Translations under genes and position numbers: made by a program
Shown: positions 1 to 7,777 of the stretch, piece by piece
How positions within the stretch are numbered: position 1 is the stretch's first letter
Layout of the letters: the number at the start of each line of letters is the position of its first letter
Notes under the pieces: model-generated
What the model was told of the DNA's origin: nothing
Databases searched by the model: none
What the model saw: the letters and a program-made list of their open reading frames with translations, nothing else
Source of the DNA: a virus
IMG/VR virus record: IMGVR_UViG_3300036939_000030
Coordinates: 1 to 32,765 of that record
Direction: 5' to 3' (one strand)
Length of the DNA stretch: 32,765 nt

Positions 1-2
1 TC

Positions 3-1553
3 ATAAAGCTAGCTGGCGCAGGTTCACCAACCGAGCTGGCCGGTTTCCAGGCGGAAACCATCGTAATTAACGAAGGCGACAAGATCCACCACACGACGAA
101 GGCGGAGGCGCCCGCGCATGAGCTGGCCGCGATCCGCGCGAAGCAGTTCGAATTTACTTCGAAGATAATCGAGAACTCGACGCCGACCGACGAGAACGGC
201 CCGACCTGGCGCAATTTCCTGAAAGGCAGCCAGCACTATTGTTACCTGCCTTGCCCGCATTGCGGCTTGATGCAGCGCCTTTCCTTTTTCCGAGAGGAAA
301 AAGAGGTTCCATTCGACGAGCAGCTCGAGCCGCTTCCCAAGGGGCAGAAGCGAATCGAGCAAACCGGCCAATTCAAGTTTGACGCGGCCCGCATCACCGA
401 GCGCCGGGAAACCGAGCCGGGAAAATGGGAAGACGTGGGAATCGGTTGGGATTACGACAAGGCGGCCGACGTGACCGTTTACGAGTGCGCGGCCGGGTGC
501 GAGATCGCACCCTCTAAACTTGGGTGGATGCTCCGCCGTTACCGATGGGTGAGCCACAACCCGAAGGCCACGCGCTCGCATATCTCCGCGCATTTTTGGG
601 CGGGTTACTCGCCTTTCGAGTCTTGGGGAACGATCGCGAAAAAGTACCTGCTCGCGATGGGTGACCCCGGGAAGATGCACGACCTTTACAACAGCGACTT
701 TGGGTTGCCGTTCAAAGCAGTGCAAACGGCCGTCGAGGATGCCGACATTGAAAAGGTGCAGAAGGCCTCGCCGCGGTACCTTTTGCGCCAGATCCCGGCC
801 GGAGAGGCTGCAGGCGGATTCGAGCCGCTTTACTGCACCATGACAGTGGACGTGCAGAAGCAGACCGGCCAAAACCCGTTTTGGTTTTCGGTTTATGCTT
901 GGGGCATTGCTTGGGATTTGCCCGGGTGGCCTACGGTTGGCGTGCTGGTCGACTACGGCCCCGCGGTTTCCTGGCAGATGGTGCAGGAGGTTGCAGGCAT
1001 CGTGCCGAATTCGAGCGGCCAGTTTAACGAATACCCGTGGCGAGATCCGCGCACCGGAGCCGAGAAAAAGCTGCGCGTGTTCTCTGGCCTGGTCGACTCA
1101 GGCGACCAGGCACAAAGCGAGGCCGACGTTTACGATTTCTGCCTGCAGAATGCCGACGTTTTCCAGCCGTCCAAGGGTGGCAGCCGTGCACACTGCCGAG
1201 GCGAGCGCGTCCGGATTTCCGAAGTATGCGACAAGCAGCTTGGCCTCGTTTGGTATTGGTCCGACGTTTTCGCGCAGCTGCTTTACAGGCGGATAATCAA
1301 GGACCGGAAAGAAACCCGCTGGCTGCCGATCGACCTTGGCCCGGAGTTTTTCGAGCAGCTGACCGACGAGAGAACCGAGCTCAACAAAAAGGGGCATCTC
1401 GTATGGGTGGCACCGAAGAAAAACAACCACCTTGGCGACTGCCTCAAAATGCAAGAAGTGCTGCGCGGCTCAGTCGAGCAGCTGCTCGACGTCGCCCGCG
1501 TTGCTCGCTCGAATATGATCGAGGCCGAGGCCGACCAGGCACTCGCCGCATGA
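3..1553 (+). CDS. Phage terminase large subunit, GpA family (5' partial)
   Basis: The motor and nuclease subunit that packages DNA into proheads. The frame is open from base 3, so the N-terminus with the Walker A motif lies left of the window; 516 codons are visible. The first visible residues read GSPTELAGFQ, followed by the KIIENSTPT and GSQ segments and a CPHCG motif at visible residues 84-88, all typical of lambda gpA-type terminases. The nuclease half starts near the MTVDVQ motif, with its Asp at about residue 283, and the C-terminus contains the usual KKNNHLGDCLKMQEV block. A TTG at 267 is internal and not the true start. The stop overlaps the next start as ATGA. The family assignment is firm from motifs and from its position before a gpW-like gene and the portal. 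The small subunit and cos/pac site should lie to the left. Confidence 0.95.
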   Translation: MKLAGAGSPTELAGFQAETIVINEGDKIHHTTKAEAPAHELAAIRAKQFEFTSKIIENSTPTDENGPTWRNFLKGSQHYCYLPCPHCGLMQRLSFFREEKEVPFDEQLEPLPKGQKRIEQTGQFKFDAARITERRETEPGKWEDVGIGWDYDKAADVTVYECAAGCEIAPSKLGWMLRRYRWVSHNPKATRSHISAHFWAGYSPFESWGTIAKKYLLAMGDPGKMHDLYNSDFGLPFKAVQTAVEDADIEKVQKASPRYLLRQIPAGEAAGGFEPLYCTMTVDVQKQTGQNPFWFSVYAWGIAWDLPGWPTVGVLVDYGPAVSWQMVQEVAGIVPNSSGQFNEYPWRDPRTGAEKKLRVFSGLVDSGDQAQSEADVYDFCLQNADVFQPSKGGSRAHCRGERVRISEVCDKQLGLVWYWSDVFAQLLYRRIIKDRKETRWLPIDLGPEFFEQLTDERTELNKKGHLVWVAPKKNNHLGDCLKMQEVLRGSVEQLLDVARVARSNMIEAEADQALAA

Positions 1554-1726
1554 CCCAACCCGAACAGCTCGAGCTAAAGTTTTTGGTCGAGCGTTCGGAA
1601 CTCAGGCAGGCCGAATTTCCCTGGCGTTGTTTGGTGAATCACCAATCTAGCGAGCGAGTCCAGACGTCTGGACAACGCCGCCGCCGCCGATCGCGGCCAG
1701 CTGCGCAGGTTGACTCGACCAGGTAG
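1550..1726 (+). CDS. Small hypothetical protein, 58 aa
   Basis: An unrecognised small protein whose ATG overlaps the terminase stop as ATGA, the same coupling used elsewhere in this genome. The N-terminal half is ordinary (MTQPEQLELKF). The C-terminal third is low-complexity and very basic, with five arginines in a row. The 16-bp palindrome GTCCAGACGTCTGGAC lies inside the frame and is read as Val-Gln-Thr-Ser-Gly, which suggests the palindrome inserted into or grew from the end of an older gene. No function can be given. It could be a real accessory head gene or an incidental frame. Confidence 0.45.
   Translation: MTQPEQLELKFLVERSELRQAEFPWRCLVNHQSSERVQTSGQRRRRRSRPAAQVDSTR
1658..1673 (+). repeat. 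16-bp palindrome GTCCAGACGTCTGGAC, copy 1 of 6
   Basis: A perfect inverted repeat with left flank GCGA and right flank A. It lies inside the 58-aa frame just after the terminase gene. The centre is GACGTC. Confidence 0.95.
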
Positions 1727-1795
1727 GCGACTACCGACCAGGCGGCCCGCATCTTTCATCGAAAGCACTGCGCGGCCGCTCTTTTTTTGCCCTGG

Positions 1796-1801
1796 TTGAC
1801 T
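1796..1801 (+). promoter_or_regulatory. TTGACA-type element (TTGACT) before gpW-like gene
   Basis: TTGACT ends 14 nt before the ATG at 1816 and supports that ATG over the GTG at 1810. Confidence 0.5.
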
Positions 1802-1815
1802 GGCCCCGCGTGGCA

Positions 1816-2085
1816 ATGACAACCGACGAACTAGCGCAAACGCTGGCAATTTGTGCCGAAGCGGACCTGGTAAACCTCGAGGAGCTCCGCGCCTTGAGCC
1901 TGGCGAAGATGCTTTCGGGTGGTGGTGAAGTGACGTTTACCATTTCGGCCACCTTGAACGGCAGCCAGGCGGCCCAGGAGTGCAGGCGCAGTGCCGACGA
2001 GCTGCTCGCGATCGTGCAACGCGCGATCGACCACAAAAACGGCGCAGTCGTGCCGGTTACCTACGCGGACTTTTCCGGCCTCTAA
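1816..2085 (+). CDS. Head-tail joining protein, gpW-like (89 aa)
   Basis: A candidate for the small protein that stabilises filled heads and forms part of the tail-attachment site. It has an N-terminal helical segment (DELAQTLAICAEADL), a beta-like stretch (EVTFTISATL) and a C-terminal helix (CRRSADELLAIVQRA), matching the helix/strand/helix plan of gpW, although it is longer than the 68 aa of lambda gpW. Its place between terminase and portal is exactly the lambda A-W-B order. The ATG at 1816 is preferred over the GTG at 1810 because TTGACT lies 14 nt upstream of it. The assignment rests mainly on position and size. Confidence 0.5.
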   Translation: MTTDELAQTLAICAEADLVNLEELRALSLAKMLSGGGEVTFTISATLNGSQAAQECRRSADELLAIVQRAIDHKNGAVVPVTYADFSGL

Positions 2086-2088
2086 CCT

Positions 2089-3660
2089 ATGGGCTTTTTC
2101 TCTTCGATAAAGGCCGCGGCCGCTGGCGCCGTTTTGGGTTTCCGCGCCTCTTACGGCAGTTACAGCGACGCCACGACGCACAACAGCCCCGACCGCGGCA
2201 CGGTTTACTATTACCCGCCGAGCGACACCCGTTTCCACATTTCCAGCTATACGCGCCGCGAGGTTTCCCGCCGCGTCGAATGGCTTTTCCAGAACTTCGC
2301 ACCCTTGAAAGAGGGAGCGCGAGGCATTGCTCGCCACACAGTCGGAAAGGGAATTTCCCTGCAGATCAATTCGACCGATGAGGAGTGGAACGAGCTAGCC
2401 GAGGCCGACTGCGAAACCTATTTCCTCAGTGCAAACAGGTTCGACAGATCCGGAAAGCGGAACTTTTACGAGGCGCAGTTTTTCGCGGTTTTCGCCCGGG
2501 TGAAGGTTGGCGAATTCCTGGCCAGCTTCGCAGAAAACCCGCGATGGAATGGCGAACCGTGCGTGCAAATTTGGGATTCGAACGAGATCGAGACGCCGCC
2601 CGACCGGGAAACCGACGCCTACACCGTCGACGGTGTAAGGCTCGACGAAGACCACGCCGCAGTTGAGTATTTCGCGCGCTCGCTTGGCGGCACTTACAAG
2701 GGGATTCCCGCCTCCGAAATGATGCATTGGTATTACGCCGATGCCGTAAACCAGCCGCGCGGAATTTCGGAATTTGCGCAGGCAGTGGCGGCCTTTCAAG
2801 ACGTGCGGGAAGCGGTAAATATCACCACCAAAACCGCCAAGCAAAACACCGCGATTGGCTTACACATTAAGAAGCTGGCCCGAAAAGGCCAGATGGGTGG
2901 CGTTTCCAAGATCGAGGCCGAGGCCAAGCGGCTTGGCCAGGCCGCATCGGGAGAACCGGCCGCACCTGGTACCCACGACAAGAACGAAAAGGCATACGAG
3001 AAAATCGCAGGTGGTGGCGCGATCATTTACACGGACGAAGACGGCGACGCCAAGTTTTTGACCCCGCAAAGCCCGACGCCGCTTCTCGAGCCGTTCGTTA
3101 CCAAAGTGCTAATGCGGAACGGGTTTTCGTCGATTGGAATGTCGGCCGAATTTTTCTGGAGTTTGACCGACCTAAACGGCACTTCGGTTAGGCTCGTAAA
3201 TCAAAAGGCCGAGGCAACTTTCGATTGGTTCGGAGACGGTCTAATCGGCCGCTTTTGCACGCCCGTTGCAGTGCGTTACATCCTGCACCGCATCGAAACC
3301 GGCAAACTCAGGCGCCCGACCGATCCAAACTGGATTACAAAACTGCACTGGCAGCGGCCCGCCCGGATTTCTCTCGACCGTGGCGACGCTCAAATCGAGG
3401 TAACGCAGCTGCAGAACGGAATCGAGACGCTGGCCAATATCAACGACAAGCGCGGCCGCGGCTGGCGCCCGCAGGTGAAACAATGGTTTCGCGAATTCGC
3501 CTACGCTTACAAATGCGCGGCCGAGGCTGGCGTGCCTTGGGCCCTCAAATTCTGGCGTGCCAACATGCCTGGCGCAGCTGGCGCAGATCCGACCGCAGAC
3601 CCGGCCGAAACCGACGCGACCGAATCGGCCAAGGGTGACACGGAGAAAAAGGCAGCATGA
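2089..3660 (+). CDS. Phage portal protein, lambda family (523 aa)
   Basis: Forms the dodecameric ring at one capsid vertex through which DNA enters and leaves. It has the lambda-gpB family layout: a short N-terminus, then RRVEWLFQNFAPLKEGARGI followed by HTVGKG (the conserved start of the portal fold), a central region with ASEMMHWYYADAVNQPRGIS and FQDVREAVNITTK, and a C-terminal region rich in aromatic and basic residues. Its length fits the family (about 500-550 aa). The ATG follows the previous stop by three bases with no Shine-Dalgarno sequence and no TTGACA element, so translational coupling is likely. Its stop overlaps the next start as ATGA. The acidic, Asp/Thr-rich tail looks disordered. 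Confidence 0.93.
   Translation: MGFFSSIKAAAAGAVLGFRASYGSYSDATTHNSPDRGTVYYYPPSDTRFHISSYTRREVSRRVEWLFQNFAPLKEGARGIARHTVGKGISLQINSTDEEWNELAEADCETYFLSANRFDRSGKRNFYEAQFFAVFARVKVGEFLASFAENPRWNGEPCVQIWDSNEIETPPDRETDAYTVDGVRLDEDHAAVEYFARSLGGTYKGIPASEMMHWYYADAVNQPRGISEFAQAVAAFQDVREAVNITTKTAKQNTAIGLHIKKLARKGQMGGVSKIEAEAKRLGQAASGEPAAPGTHDKNEKAYEKIAGGGAIIYTDEDGDAKFLTPQSPTPLLEPFVTKVLMRNGFSSIGMSAEFFWSLTDLNGTSVRLVNQKAEATFDWFGDGLIGRFCTPVAVRYILHRIETGKLRRPTDPNWITKLHWQRPARISLDRGDAQIEVTQLQNGIETLANINDKRGRGWRPQVKQWFREFAYAYKCAAEAGVPWALKFWRANMPGAAGADPTADPAETDATESAKGDTEKKAA
3635..3640 (+). promoter_or_regulatory. TTGACA-type element (GTGACA) before 61-aa gene
   Basis: GTGACA lies inside the portal coding sequence and ends 16 nt before the ATG at 3657. 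Confidence 0.4.
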
Positions 3661-3842
3661 GCCCACAAAATCGCCAGGCAATCGCAACGCTGCTTTTCGT
3701 GGCGTTGCTCCTTTCGAACAAGCTCCGCGCGGCCGTAATCGCCAAGCGGAAGCGCGAGAACTTCGAGCAGCTGCAGCGCGGAATCGCACGGCTAAACGAG
3801 ATCCGCGACCGCCGCGGCCAGCAGTGGCCAAGCTGGAACTGA
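3657..3842 (+). CDS. Small predicted membrane protein (61 aa)
   Basis: Its ATG overlaps the portal stop (ATGA). Residues about 8-27 form one hydrophobic segment (AIATLLFVALLLSNKLRAAV), followed by a very basic and polar helix (AKRKRENFEQLQRGIARLNE). The product is therefore probably a single-pass membrane or amphipathic protein. Its position between portal and prohead protease is where lambda-like phages often encode small, poorly conserved proteins. Function is unknown; a holin is possible by topology but not by context. Its TGA stop doubles as part of the CTGACA element before the protease gene. Confidence 0.6.
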   Translation: MSPQNRQAIATLLFVALLLSNKLRAAVIAKRKRENFEQLQRGIARLNEIRDRRGQQWPSWN

Positions 3843-3844
3843 CA
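3839..3844 (+). promoter_or_regulatory. TTGACA-type element (CTGACA) before protease gene
   Basis: CTGACA contains the upstream gene's TGA stop and ends 17 nt before the ATG at 3862. Confidence 0.45.
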
Positions 3845-3861
3845 CGGCACGCCCCGCCGAT

Positions 3862-4716
3862 ATGCGTTTCGACCAATTCTACACCAAACTTTTCTGCAGG
3901 CCTCTTTGCCTCGAGGCAGGCGCCCGGATTTCCTACGAGCAAACGCTGCTCGCGATGATGAAAAGCGCGCAGGCGCCCGACCTGGCCGCGGCGCAGGCCG
4001 CTTTCGAGCTCCGGAAGAGTGACCCAACACGAGCCGCCAAGCGTGCCGAGGGAATTCTCGAAATGCGCGGCAGCGACACGGCAATCGTGCACATCGACGG
4101 CGCAATCGATAAGCACCTTTCCGACCTCGATTTGCTGTGCATGAACGCAACCGATTTGCGCGACGTCGACAAGGCCCTCGCGAAGATCGATGGCGACAGC
4201 AAAATCGAAAACGTGCTGCTCGCGTTCAACAGCCCAGGCGGAGGCATTACCGGAGTGCCGGAGACGGCCGCGAGAATCGCGGACCTGGCCACCCGCAAAA
4301 ACGTTTTCAGCTACACCGAAACGCAGCTCTGCAGCGCGGCCTATTGGTTGGCCAGTGGCACCGACCAGATTTTCGGCACGGCATCGGCGCAGGTTGGCTC
4401 GATTGGCGTTTACCTGGCTTTGATCGATGAAAGCCGCGCCCTCGACGCAATGGGAATTCGCGTCGAGACGATCCGCGACGGGAAGCACAAGGCAGCTGGC
4501 GCCAGCTGGAAACCGTTGTCGGAGGAAGACAAGGCGCACTTTCAAAAACAGGTTTCGCAGATTGGCACGATGTTCCGCGGCGCCGTGAACCAGAAGCGGC
4601 CCGCCGTATCGGTCGACACCATGCAAGGGCAGAGCTTTTTCGGCCGCGAGGCTCTAACGGCTGGCCTGGTCGACGGCATCGTTTCCGACCTCTCCGGAGC
4701 TCTGCGCATGTTCTAA
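3862..4716 (+). CDS. Prohead protease, S49 (SppA/lambda C-like) family (284 aa)
   Basis: A serine protease expected to mature the prohead by cutting scaffold and portal. It shows the S49 landmarks: AIVHIDGAI (first core strand), an oxyanion-type loop NSPGGGITG, the nucleophile segment TQLCSAAYWLAS with catalytic Ser about residue 158, ASAQVGSIGVYLALID, and the general-base Lys in DGKHKAAG (K208 or K210). The C-terminal EALTAGLVDGI block is also typical. Length fits a stand-alone phage S49 protease. Unlike lambda C/Nu3, the scaffold is not nested in frame; a separate coiled-coil gene follows after a terminator. The GTCC palindrome begins directly after the stop codon. Confidence 0.92.
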   Translation: MRFDQFYTKLFCRPLCLEAGARISYEQTLLAMMKSAQAPDLAAAQAAFELRKSDPTRAAKRAEGILEMRGSDTAIVHIDGAIDKHLSDLDLLCMNATDLRDVDKALAKIDGDSKIENVLLAFNSPGGGITGVPETAARIADLATRKNVFSYTETQLCSAAYWLASGTDQIFGTASAQVGSIGVYLALIDESRALDAMGIRVETIRDGKHKAAGASWKPLSEEDKAHFQKQVSQIGTMFRGAVNQKRPAVSVDTMQGQSFFGREALTAGLVDGIVSDLSGALRMF

Positions 4717-4732
4717 GTCCAGACGTCTGGAC
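4717..4732 (+). repeat. 16-bp palindrome GTCCAGACGTCTGGAC, copy 2 of 6
   Basis: A perfect copy beginning immediately after the protease TAA and 8 nt before a strong terminator hairpin. Flanks are A on the left and T on the right; this is the only copy without A on the right. Confidence 0.95.
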
Positions 4733-4740
4733 TACACCCC

Positions 4741-4777
4741 ACCGCCTGCAGGTTGCACCACCTGCAGGCGGTTTTTT
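4741..4777 (+). terminator. Rho-independent terminator after protease gene
   Basis: A perfect 13-bp stem, ACCGCCTGCAGGT paired with ACCTGCAGGCGGT, with a 6-nt loop (TGCACC) and then six T. It sits in the middle of the head module, between protease and scaffold genes, so the scaffold/capsid genes probably have their own transcription start or need antitermination. Confidence 0.9.
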
Positions 4778-4809
4778 GTGCCCTGGCTGCAGATCCGCGC
4801 CGCTGGTTG

Positions 4810-4815
4810 TTGACA
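4810..4815 (+). promoter_or_regulatory. TTGACA element before scaffold gene
   Basis: A perfect TTGACA ending 15 nt before the ATG at 4831, in the short leader that follows the terminator. Confidence 0.5.
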
Positions 4816-4830
4816 CGACCGCGCGAGGAA

Positions 4831-5430
4831 ATGCGTTACAGTTCAAACCTCGCTTACTTCGCCGCTATCACAGCGCGCCGGATGCTCGCCCCGGATAAAG
4901 GCGATGGCACCGGAGCAGCTGCAGGCAATGGCGGCACCACCGACGAAACCCCGAAGGCTGGCCCGACTCAAAAGGCGAAGCTCGAGGCCGCAGAAAAGCG
5001 CGTTTCCGAGCTCGAGGGACAGCTCGCAGCAAACGGCGATTTGCAGGCCAAGCTCGACGCAGCAAACGGGAAGATCGAGGCCGCAGAGAAGGCAAAGGCA
5101 GACGCCGAAAGCGCACTCGAAACAGCCAAGGCGACTATTTCCGGCCTCGAGGGTGAAAAGGCGCAGCTTTCCGAGCAGGTAACCAAGCTGCAAGGCCAGG
5201 TTGGCCAAACGTCCGACCGAGCAGGGGAGCAGTTGAGCGCCGCAGGCCTCAACCCTGGCACACCAAAGCAGGAGCCAGCAGCAGCCGCCAACAGCGACGC
5301 GGACCTAGTCGCGACTTGGGAAAATTACCTCAAGGCAGGCCCCATCGATGCCGCCGAAATGCGCGCCACGCTTGGCGCAAAACTCGACGCCGCGGCCGTG
5401 GCTTACGACCGCGCCCAACTCTCCGCCTAA
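4831..5430 (+). CDS. Scaffold-like coiled-coil protein (199 aa)
   Basis: A probable internal scaffold directing capsid assembly. After a short N-terminus and a Gly/Thr-rich linker, residues about 50-135 form a long coiled coil dominated by Ala, Glu and Lys (KLEAAEKRVSELEGQL and similar). A Pro/Ala-rich linker and a C-terminal helical segment (DLVATWENYLKAG...LDAAAVAYDRAQL) follow. Its position directly before the major capsid gene and after the prohead protease is the classic scaffold slot. The ATG at 4831 is chosen because TTGACA lies 15 nt upstream; earlier start codons would run through the terminator. No catalytic motif is seen. Confidence 0.75.
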   Translation: MRYSSNLAYFAAITARRMLAPDKGDGTGAAAGNGGTTDETPKAGPTQKAKLEAAEKRVSELEGQLAANGDLQAKLDAANGKIEAAEKAKADAESALETAKATISGLEGEKAQLSEQVTKLQGQVGQTSDRAGEQLSAAGLNPGTPKQEPAAAANSDADLVATWENYLKAGPIDAAEMRATLGAKLDAAAVAYDRAQLSA

Positions 5431-5496
5431 CGCGCAGACACGCCCCAAACGACCACCACACCACCCGCAATTTTTCACCACCACCACTAGAAAAAA
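5431..5496 (+). promoter_or_regulatory. G-poor, unstructured leader of the major capsid gene
   Basis: A 66-nt spacer that is C/A-rich and nearly free of G in its last 50 nt, ending with seven A just before ATG. It has neither a Shine-Dalgarno sequence nor a TTGACA element. Such a leader should stay single-stranded, which could allow efficient Shine-Dalgarno-independent initiation of the most abundant virion protein. Confidence 0.5.
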
Positions 5497-6408
5497 ATGG
5501 CACTCTCAGCAGCAGCAGCCCTTCGGCTCGACCGCGTATTGCAAACCGGCCTAACGGCCCTTTCCCGCCGCCTGGCACCGCTTGCGATGTTCTCGCACGT
5601 GTACCAGGCCGAGGAGCTGCAGCGCGGAAAGGCGATTCACGTTCCTTTTGTCCCGTTGGAAGGCCTGGCCTCCCGTGACTGGAACGCAAACAACGGTTAC
5701 GAAGACGGCGATTTCAACGTCGAGGAGATCCCGGTTACGATCTCACACCGGAAATATCAGCCGTTCAGCTACACCAGCGAGCAGCTGGTCGGCCTCTCTC
5801 CGGCAATTCTGGAACAGGCGATGGTGCAGAAGGCCGACAAGCTGGCCAGCGACATTATCACGCACGTTATGGGCGCCATCACGGTGGCGAACTACGGCGC
5901 GCATGTAATGGAAATCGACGGCTCGGTTTTCGACACAAACGACATTATCGACCTGGACGGCGCAATGACCGTGCAGAACTGGCCAGGCGTCGGCCGCGGC
6001 TTGCTGCTCGACTCCACTTTCGCGACCACCGCGAAGAAAGACGAGGCACTCAAGGACCAGAGCCGCAGCGGCTCCACGCAGACACTCCGCGAGGGTGTAA
6101 TCGGCCGCGTTGGCGGTTTCGACGTGGCAGAAACTCCCGGCCTGCCTGAAAACGGCGAGCGCCTGAAAGGCTTTGCCTGCCTCCCTTACGCTCTTTTGCT
6201 GGCGTCCGCTCCGATCGAGCCCGCGCCTGCAGTAAAGGCGCAGCTTTTCGATTATCGGAAGGTAGTCGACAAGAACACCGGCCTTGCTCTGGTTTACCGC
6301 CATTGGGCAGACCCGAACAGCGACAAGGAAAAGCGCGTTATCGAAGTTTGCTACGGTTTCGCGAAGGGTGACGCGGCACAGCTGAAGCGCATCACGCGCC
6401 CGGCCTAA
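5497..6408 (+). CDS. Major capsid protein (303 aa)
   Basis: The probable main shell protein with an HK97-type fold. The call rests on position right after the scaffold gene, length, and sequence character: an N-terminal helix (LRLDRVLQTGL), a stretch of short strands (KAIHVPFVPL, FNVEEIPVTISHRKYQPFSYT), an alpha-helical spine-like region (SPAILEQAMVQKADKLASDI), the segment GRGLLLDSTFATT, and a C-terminal beta region (NTGLALVYRHW...KRVIEVCYGFAKGDA). It is somewhat reminiscent of P22-type coat proteins, but subfamily cannot be fixed by eye. The unusual A-rich leader fits high expression. No cleavable N-terminal delta domain is obvious, so scaffolding probably depends on the upstream coiled-coil protein. 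Confidence 0.82.
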   Translation: MALSAAAALRLDRVLQTGLTALSRRLAPLAMFSHVYQAEELQRGKAIHVPFVPLEGLASRDWNANNGYEDGDFNVEEIPVTISHRKYQPFSYTSEQLVGLSPAILEQAMVQKADKLASDIITHVMGAITVANYGAHVMEIDGSVFDTNDIIDLDGAMTVQNWPGVGRGLLLDSTFATTAKKDEALKDQSRSGSTQTLREGVIGRVGGFDVAETPGLPENGERLKGFACLPYALLLASAPIEPAPAVKAQLFDYRKVVDKNTGLALVYRHWADPNSDKEKRVIEVCYGFAKGDAAQLKRITRPA

Positions 6409-6419
6409 TCCTCCTGGCT

Positions 6420-6959
6420 ATGCTGCAGGTAATCACAGTCGGCCGGAAGCATGGCGAAACGGGTTTCGCCTTGCTGGCTGACTCGAGCGTAAACGCAGGC
6501 GCACAGCTCGCAGAGTTTAAGCGGCTGGCTGCCAGCCGTACAAACGACGAGCTCGCAGAGCTGCAGATTTGGCACAGCAACAGTGGCGTTGCAAAGCAGG
6601 TGCGATTTCGCCCTGCCAACCCGGAGGCCCTCGAGGCCTCCGCGGCCGCCGCTGCCGAGCGCGAGCTCGAGCTGCAGAAAGAGGAGCGGCGCCGCCAAGA
6701 CGCCCGCGCGTCGGTTTATATCGACCAGGTAAACCAGATCGACCGGCTAACCAAGGCCCTGGCAGATGCCGAGGCCAAGCTCGAGGCAGCAAACAAGCAG
6801 CTCGCAGAGCAGGAAAAGGCAGCTGCAGCCGCGATCGAAAAGGCAGCCACAGCCGCGACTCAAAAAGCGCAGGTTGACGCGAAAGCGAAGGGAGCGAAGG
6901 CCGCGCAGACGCAGAAAGGCGACGCAGCGACCGCCAACGCAAACACGCAGCAGCAGTAA
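6420..6959 (+). CDS. Coiled-coil virion-associated protein (179 aa), unknown
   Basis: Not recognised. The first 70 residues look like a small folded domain (MLQVITVGRKHGETGFALLA). The rest is a long charged coiled coil (ASVYIDQVNQIDRLTKALAD, AEAKLEAANKQLAEQEK) ending in an Ala/Lys/Thr/Gln-rich low-complexity tail. Placed just after the capsid gene, it could be a capsid-decorating or head-associated protein, or a second scaffold-like factor. Start ATG lies 11 nt after the capsid stop with no Shine-Dalgarno sequence. Confidence 0.7.
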   Translation: MLQVITVGRKHGETGFALLADSSVNAGAQLAEFKRLAASRTNDELAELQIWHSNSGVAKQVRFRPANPEALEASAAAAAERELELQKEERRRQDARASVYIDQVNQIDRLTKALADAEAKLEAANKQLAEQEKAAAAAIEKAATAATQKAQVDAKAKGAKAAQTQKGDAATANANTQQQ

Positions 6960-6969
6960 AACTCAGCAA

Positions 6970-7037
6970 GCACGGGTGCCCACTTCGAGCGGGTACCAAT
7001 CAGCAAAAGCCGCTGACTAGATAGTCGGCACCCGTGC
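6970..7037 (+). other. Long-range inverted repeat between head genes
   Basis: GCACGGGTGCC (6970-6980) and its exact complement GGCACCCGTGC (7027-7037) enclose 46 nt that contain a second small hairpin, GACTA-GA-TAGTC, and a GGTACC palindrome. It fills most of the 96-nt spacer between two head genes. No T-run follows, so an RNA processing or stability element is more likely than a terminator. Confidence 0.55.
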
Positions 7038-7055
7038 CCAAGTTTTCAAATCCCC

Positions 7056-7451
7056 ATGACCACCGCGGAACGGTCAAAACTCATTTCTCGAGGCGCCCGG
7101 ATAAAGCGCGCAATCAAACGGCTGCAGGGGTTTCTCGACACGATCGAGGAAACGCTCGAGCGGCTGCCGAAAGGCACTTACAAGGGCGACACGCCCGCGG
7201 ATAGCTGCCAGGTGATCGACCAGAAGGCAGGCGAGACAAAATTCGACCTCGAGGCCTGCAACGAAGAGGCAGCGCGCGAGATTTGCGGCCCTCTGAAGTT
7301 TCGAACCCTTTTCGAGCGCCGCGTTGTTTACTCACCTTGCGACGGTTTCGCCCTGGTTGCGGCCCGCGTGTTGCGAGACAAGGCCGCCGCGTTGCTCACC
7401 CTTTGCGCCAAGCCTGGCAAGGCTGGCAAGGTTTACGTTCGTTGGGTGTAA
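7056..7451 (+). CDS. Hypothetical head-completion candidate (131 aa)
   Basis: Not recognised. It begins with a basic amphipathic helical segment (SRGARIKRAIKRLQGFLDTI) and has a more beta-like C-terminal half (LFERRVVYSPCDGFALVAAR). The stop overlaps the next ATG as TAATG. It opens a run of four tightly coupled genes between the capsid and tail-tube candidates, the slot normally used for head-tail adaptor, stopper and tail-terminator proteins. The preceding ATG region has no Shine-Dalgarno sequence. Confidence 0.65.
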   Translation: MTTAERSKLISRGARIKRAIKRLQGFLDTIEETLERLPKGTYKGDTPADSCQVIDQKAGETKFDLEACNEEAAREICGPLKFRTLFERRVVYSPCDGFALVAARVLRDKAAALLTLCAKPGKAGKVYVRWV

Positions 7452-7777
7452 TGGACGCCCTACGCTTACTTTCGAGCGGTTTCGCGATGCTGGCGGGGAA
7501 GTTTGGAACGGTCGCAATCACGATCGACACCTTTCCGGAGCCGATCGAAACGCATTGGACGGACTTAGGCAAAACGGAGGTTCTCGAGATCAACGGCCGC
7601 CGCGTTTCGTTTTCCGTCCTGGTACAGTTCACACGCTCACAGCTGCCAGCTGGCCGGATGCCGCGCCAAGGGCAGACAGTGACCCGCGCAGACGACGGCA
7701 CCGTTTACAAAATTTCCGGGGAAGTGCAGGCCGACGCCCTCACCGTGCGATTTGCATTACAGAGCCGCAACGCATGA
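7451..7777 (+). CDS. Head-tail joining candidate (108 aa)
   Basis: The start is the ATG in the TAATG overlap at 7451; the frame is open farther upstream but that part is antiparallel to nothing plausible and overlaps the previous gene. The protein looks beta-rich: TVAITIDTFPEPIETHW, VLEINGRRVSFSVLVQF, QTVTRADDGTVYKISGEVQ, DALTVRFALQ. This resembles small head-closure or stopper proteins in size and pattern (phage gpFII / SPP1 gp16-like), but no decisive motif is visible. It overlaps the next gene by ATGA. Confidence 0.65.
   Translation: MDALRLLSSGFAMLAGKFGTVAITIDTFPEPIETHWTDLGKTEVLEINGRRVSFSVLVQFTRSQLPAGRMPRQGQTVTRADDGTVYKISGEVQADALTVRFALQSRNA

Noticed and set aside
1810-1815. GTG at 1810 as start of the gpW-like gene
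   Set aside because: Only two extra codons, and the ATG at 1816 fits the TTGACT spacing seen at other genes.
3241-4626. Long leftward open frame (461 codons) opposite portal and protease genes
   Set aside because: It lies wholly antisense to two well-supported genes, has arginine/alanine-rich low-complexity sequence and no recognised motif; GC-rich DNA often leaves such shadows.
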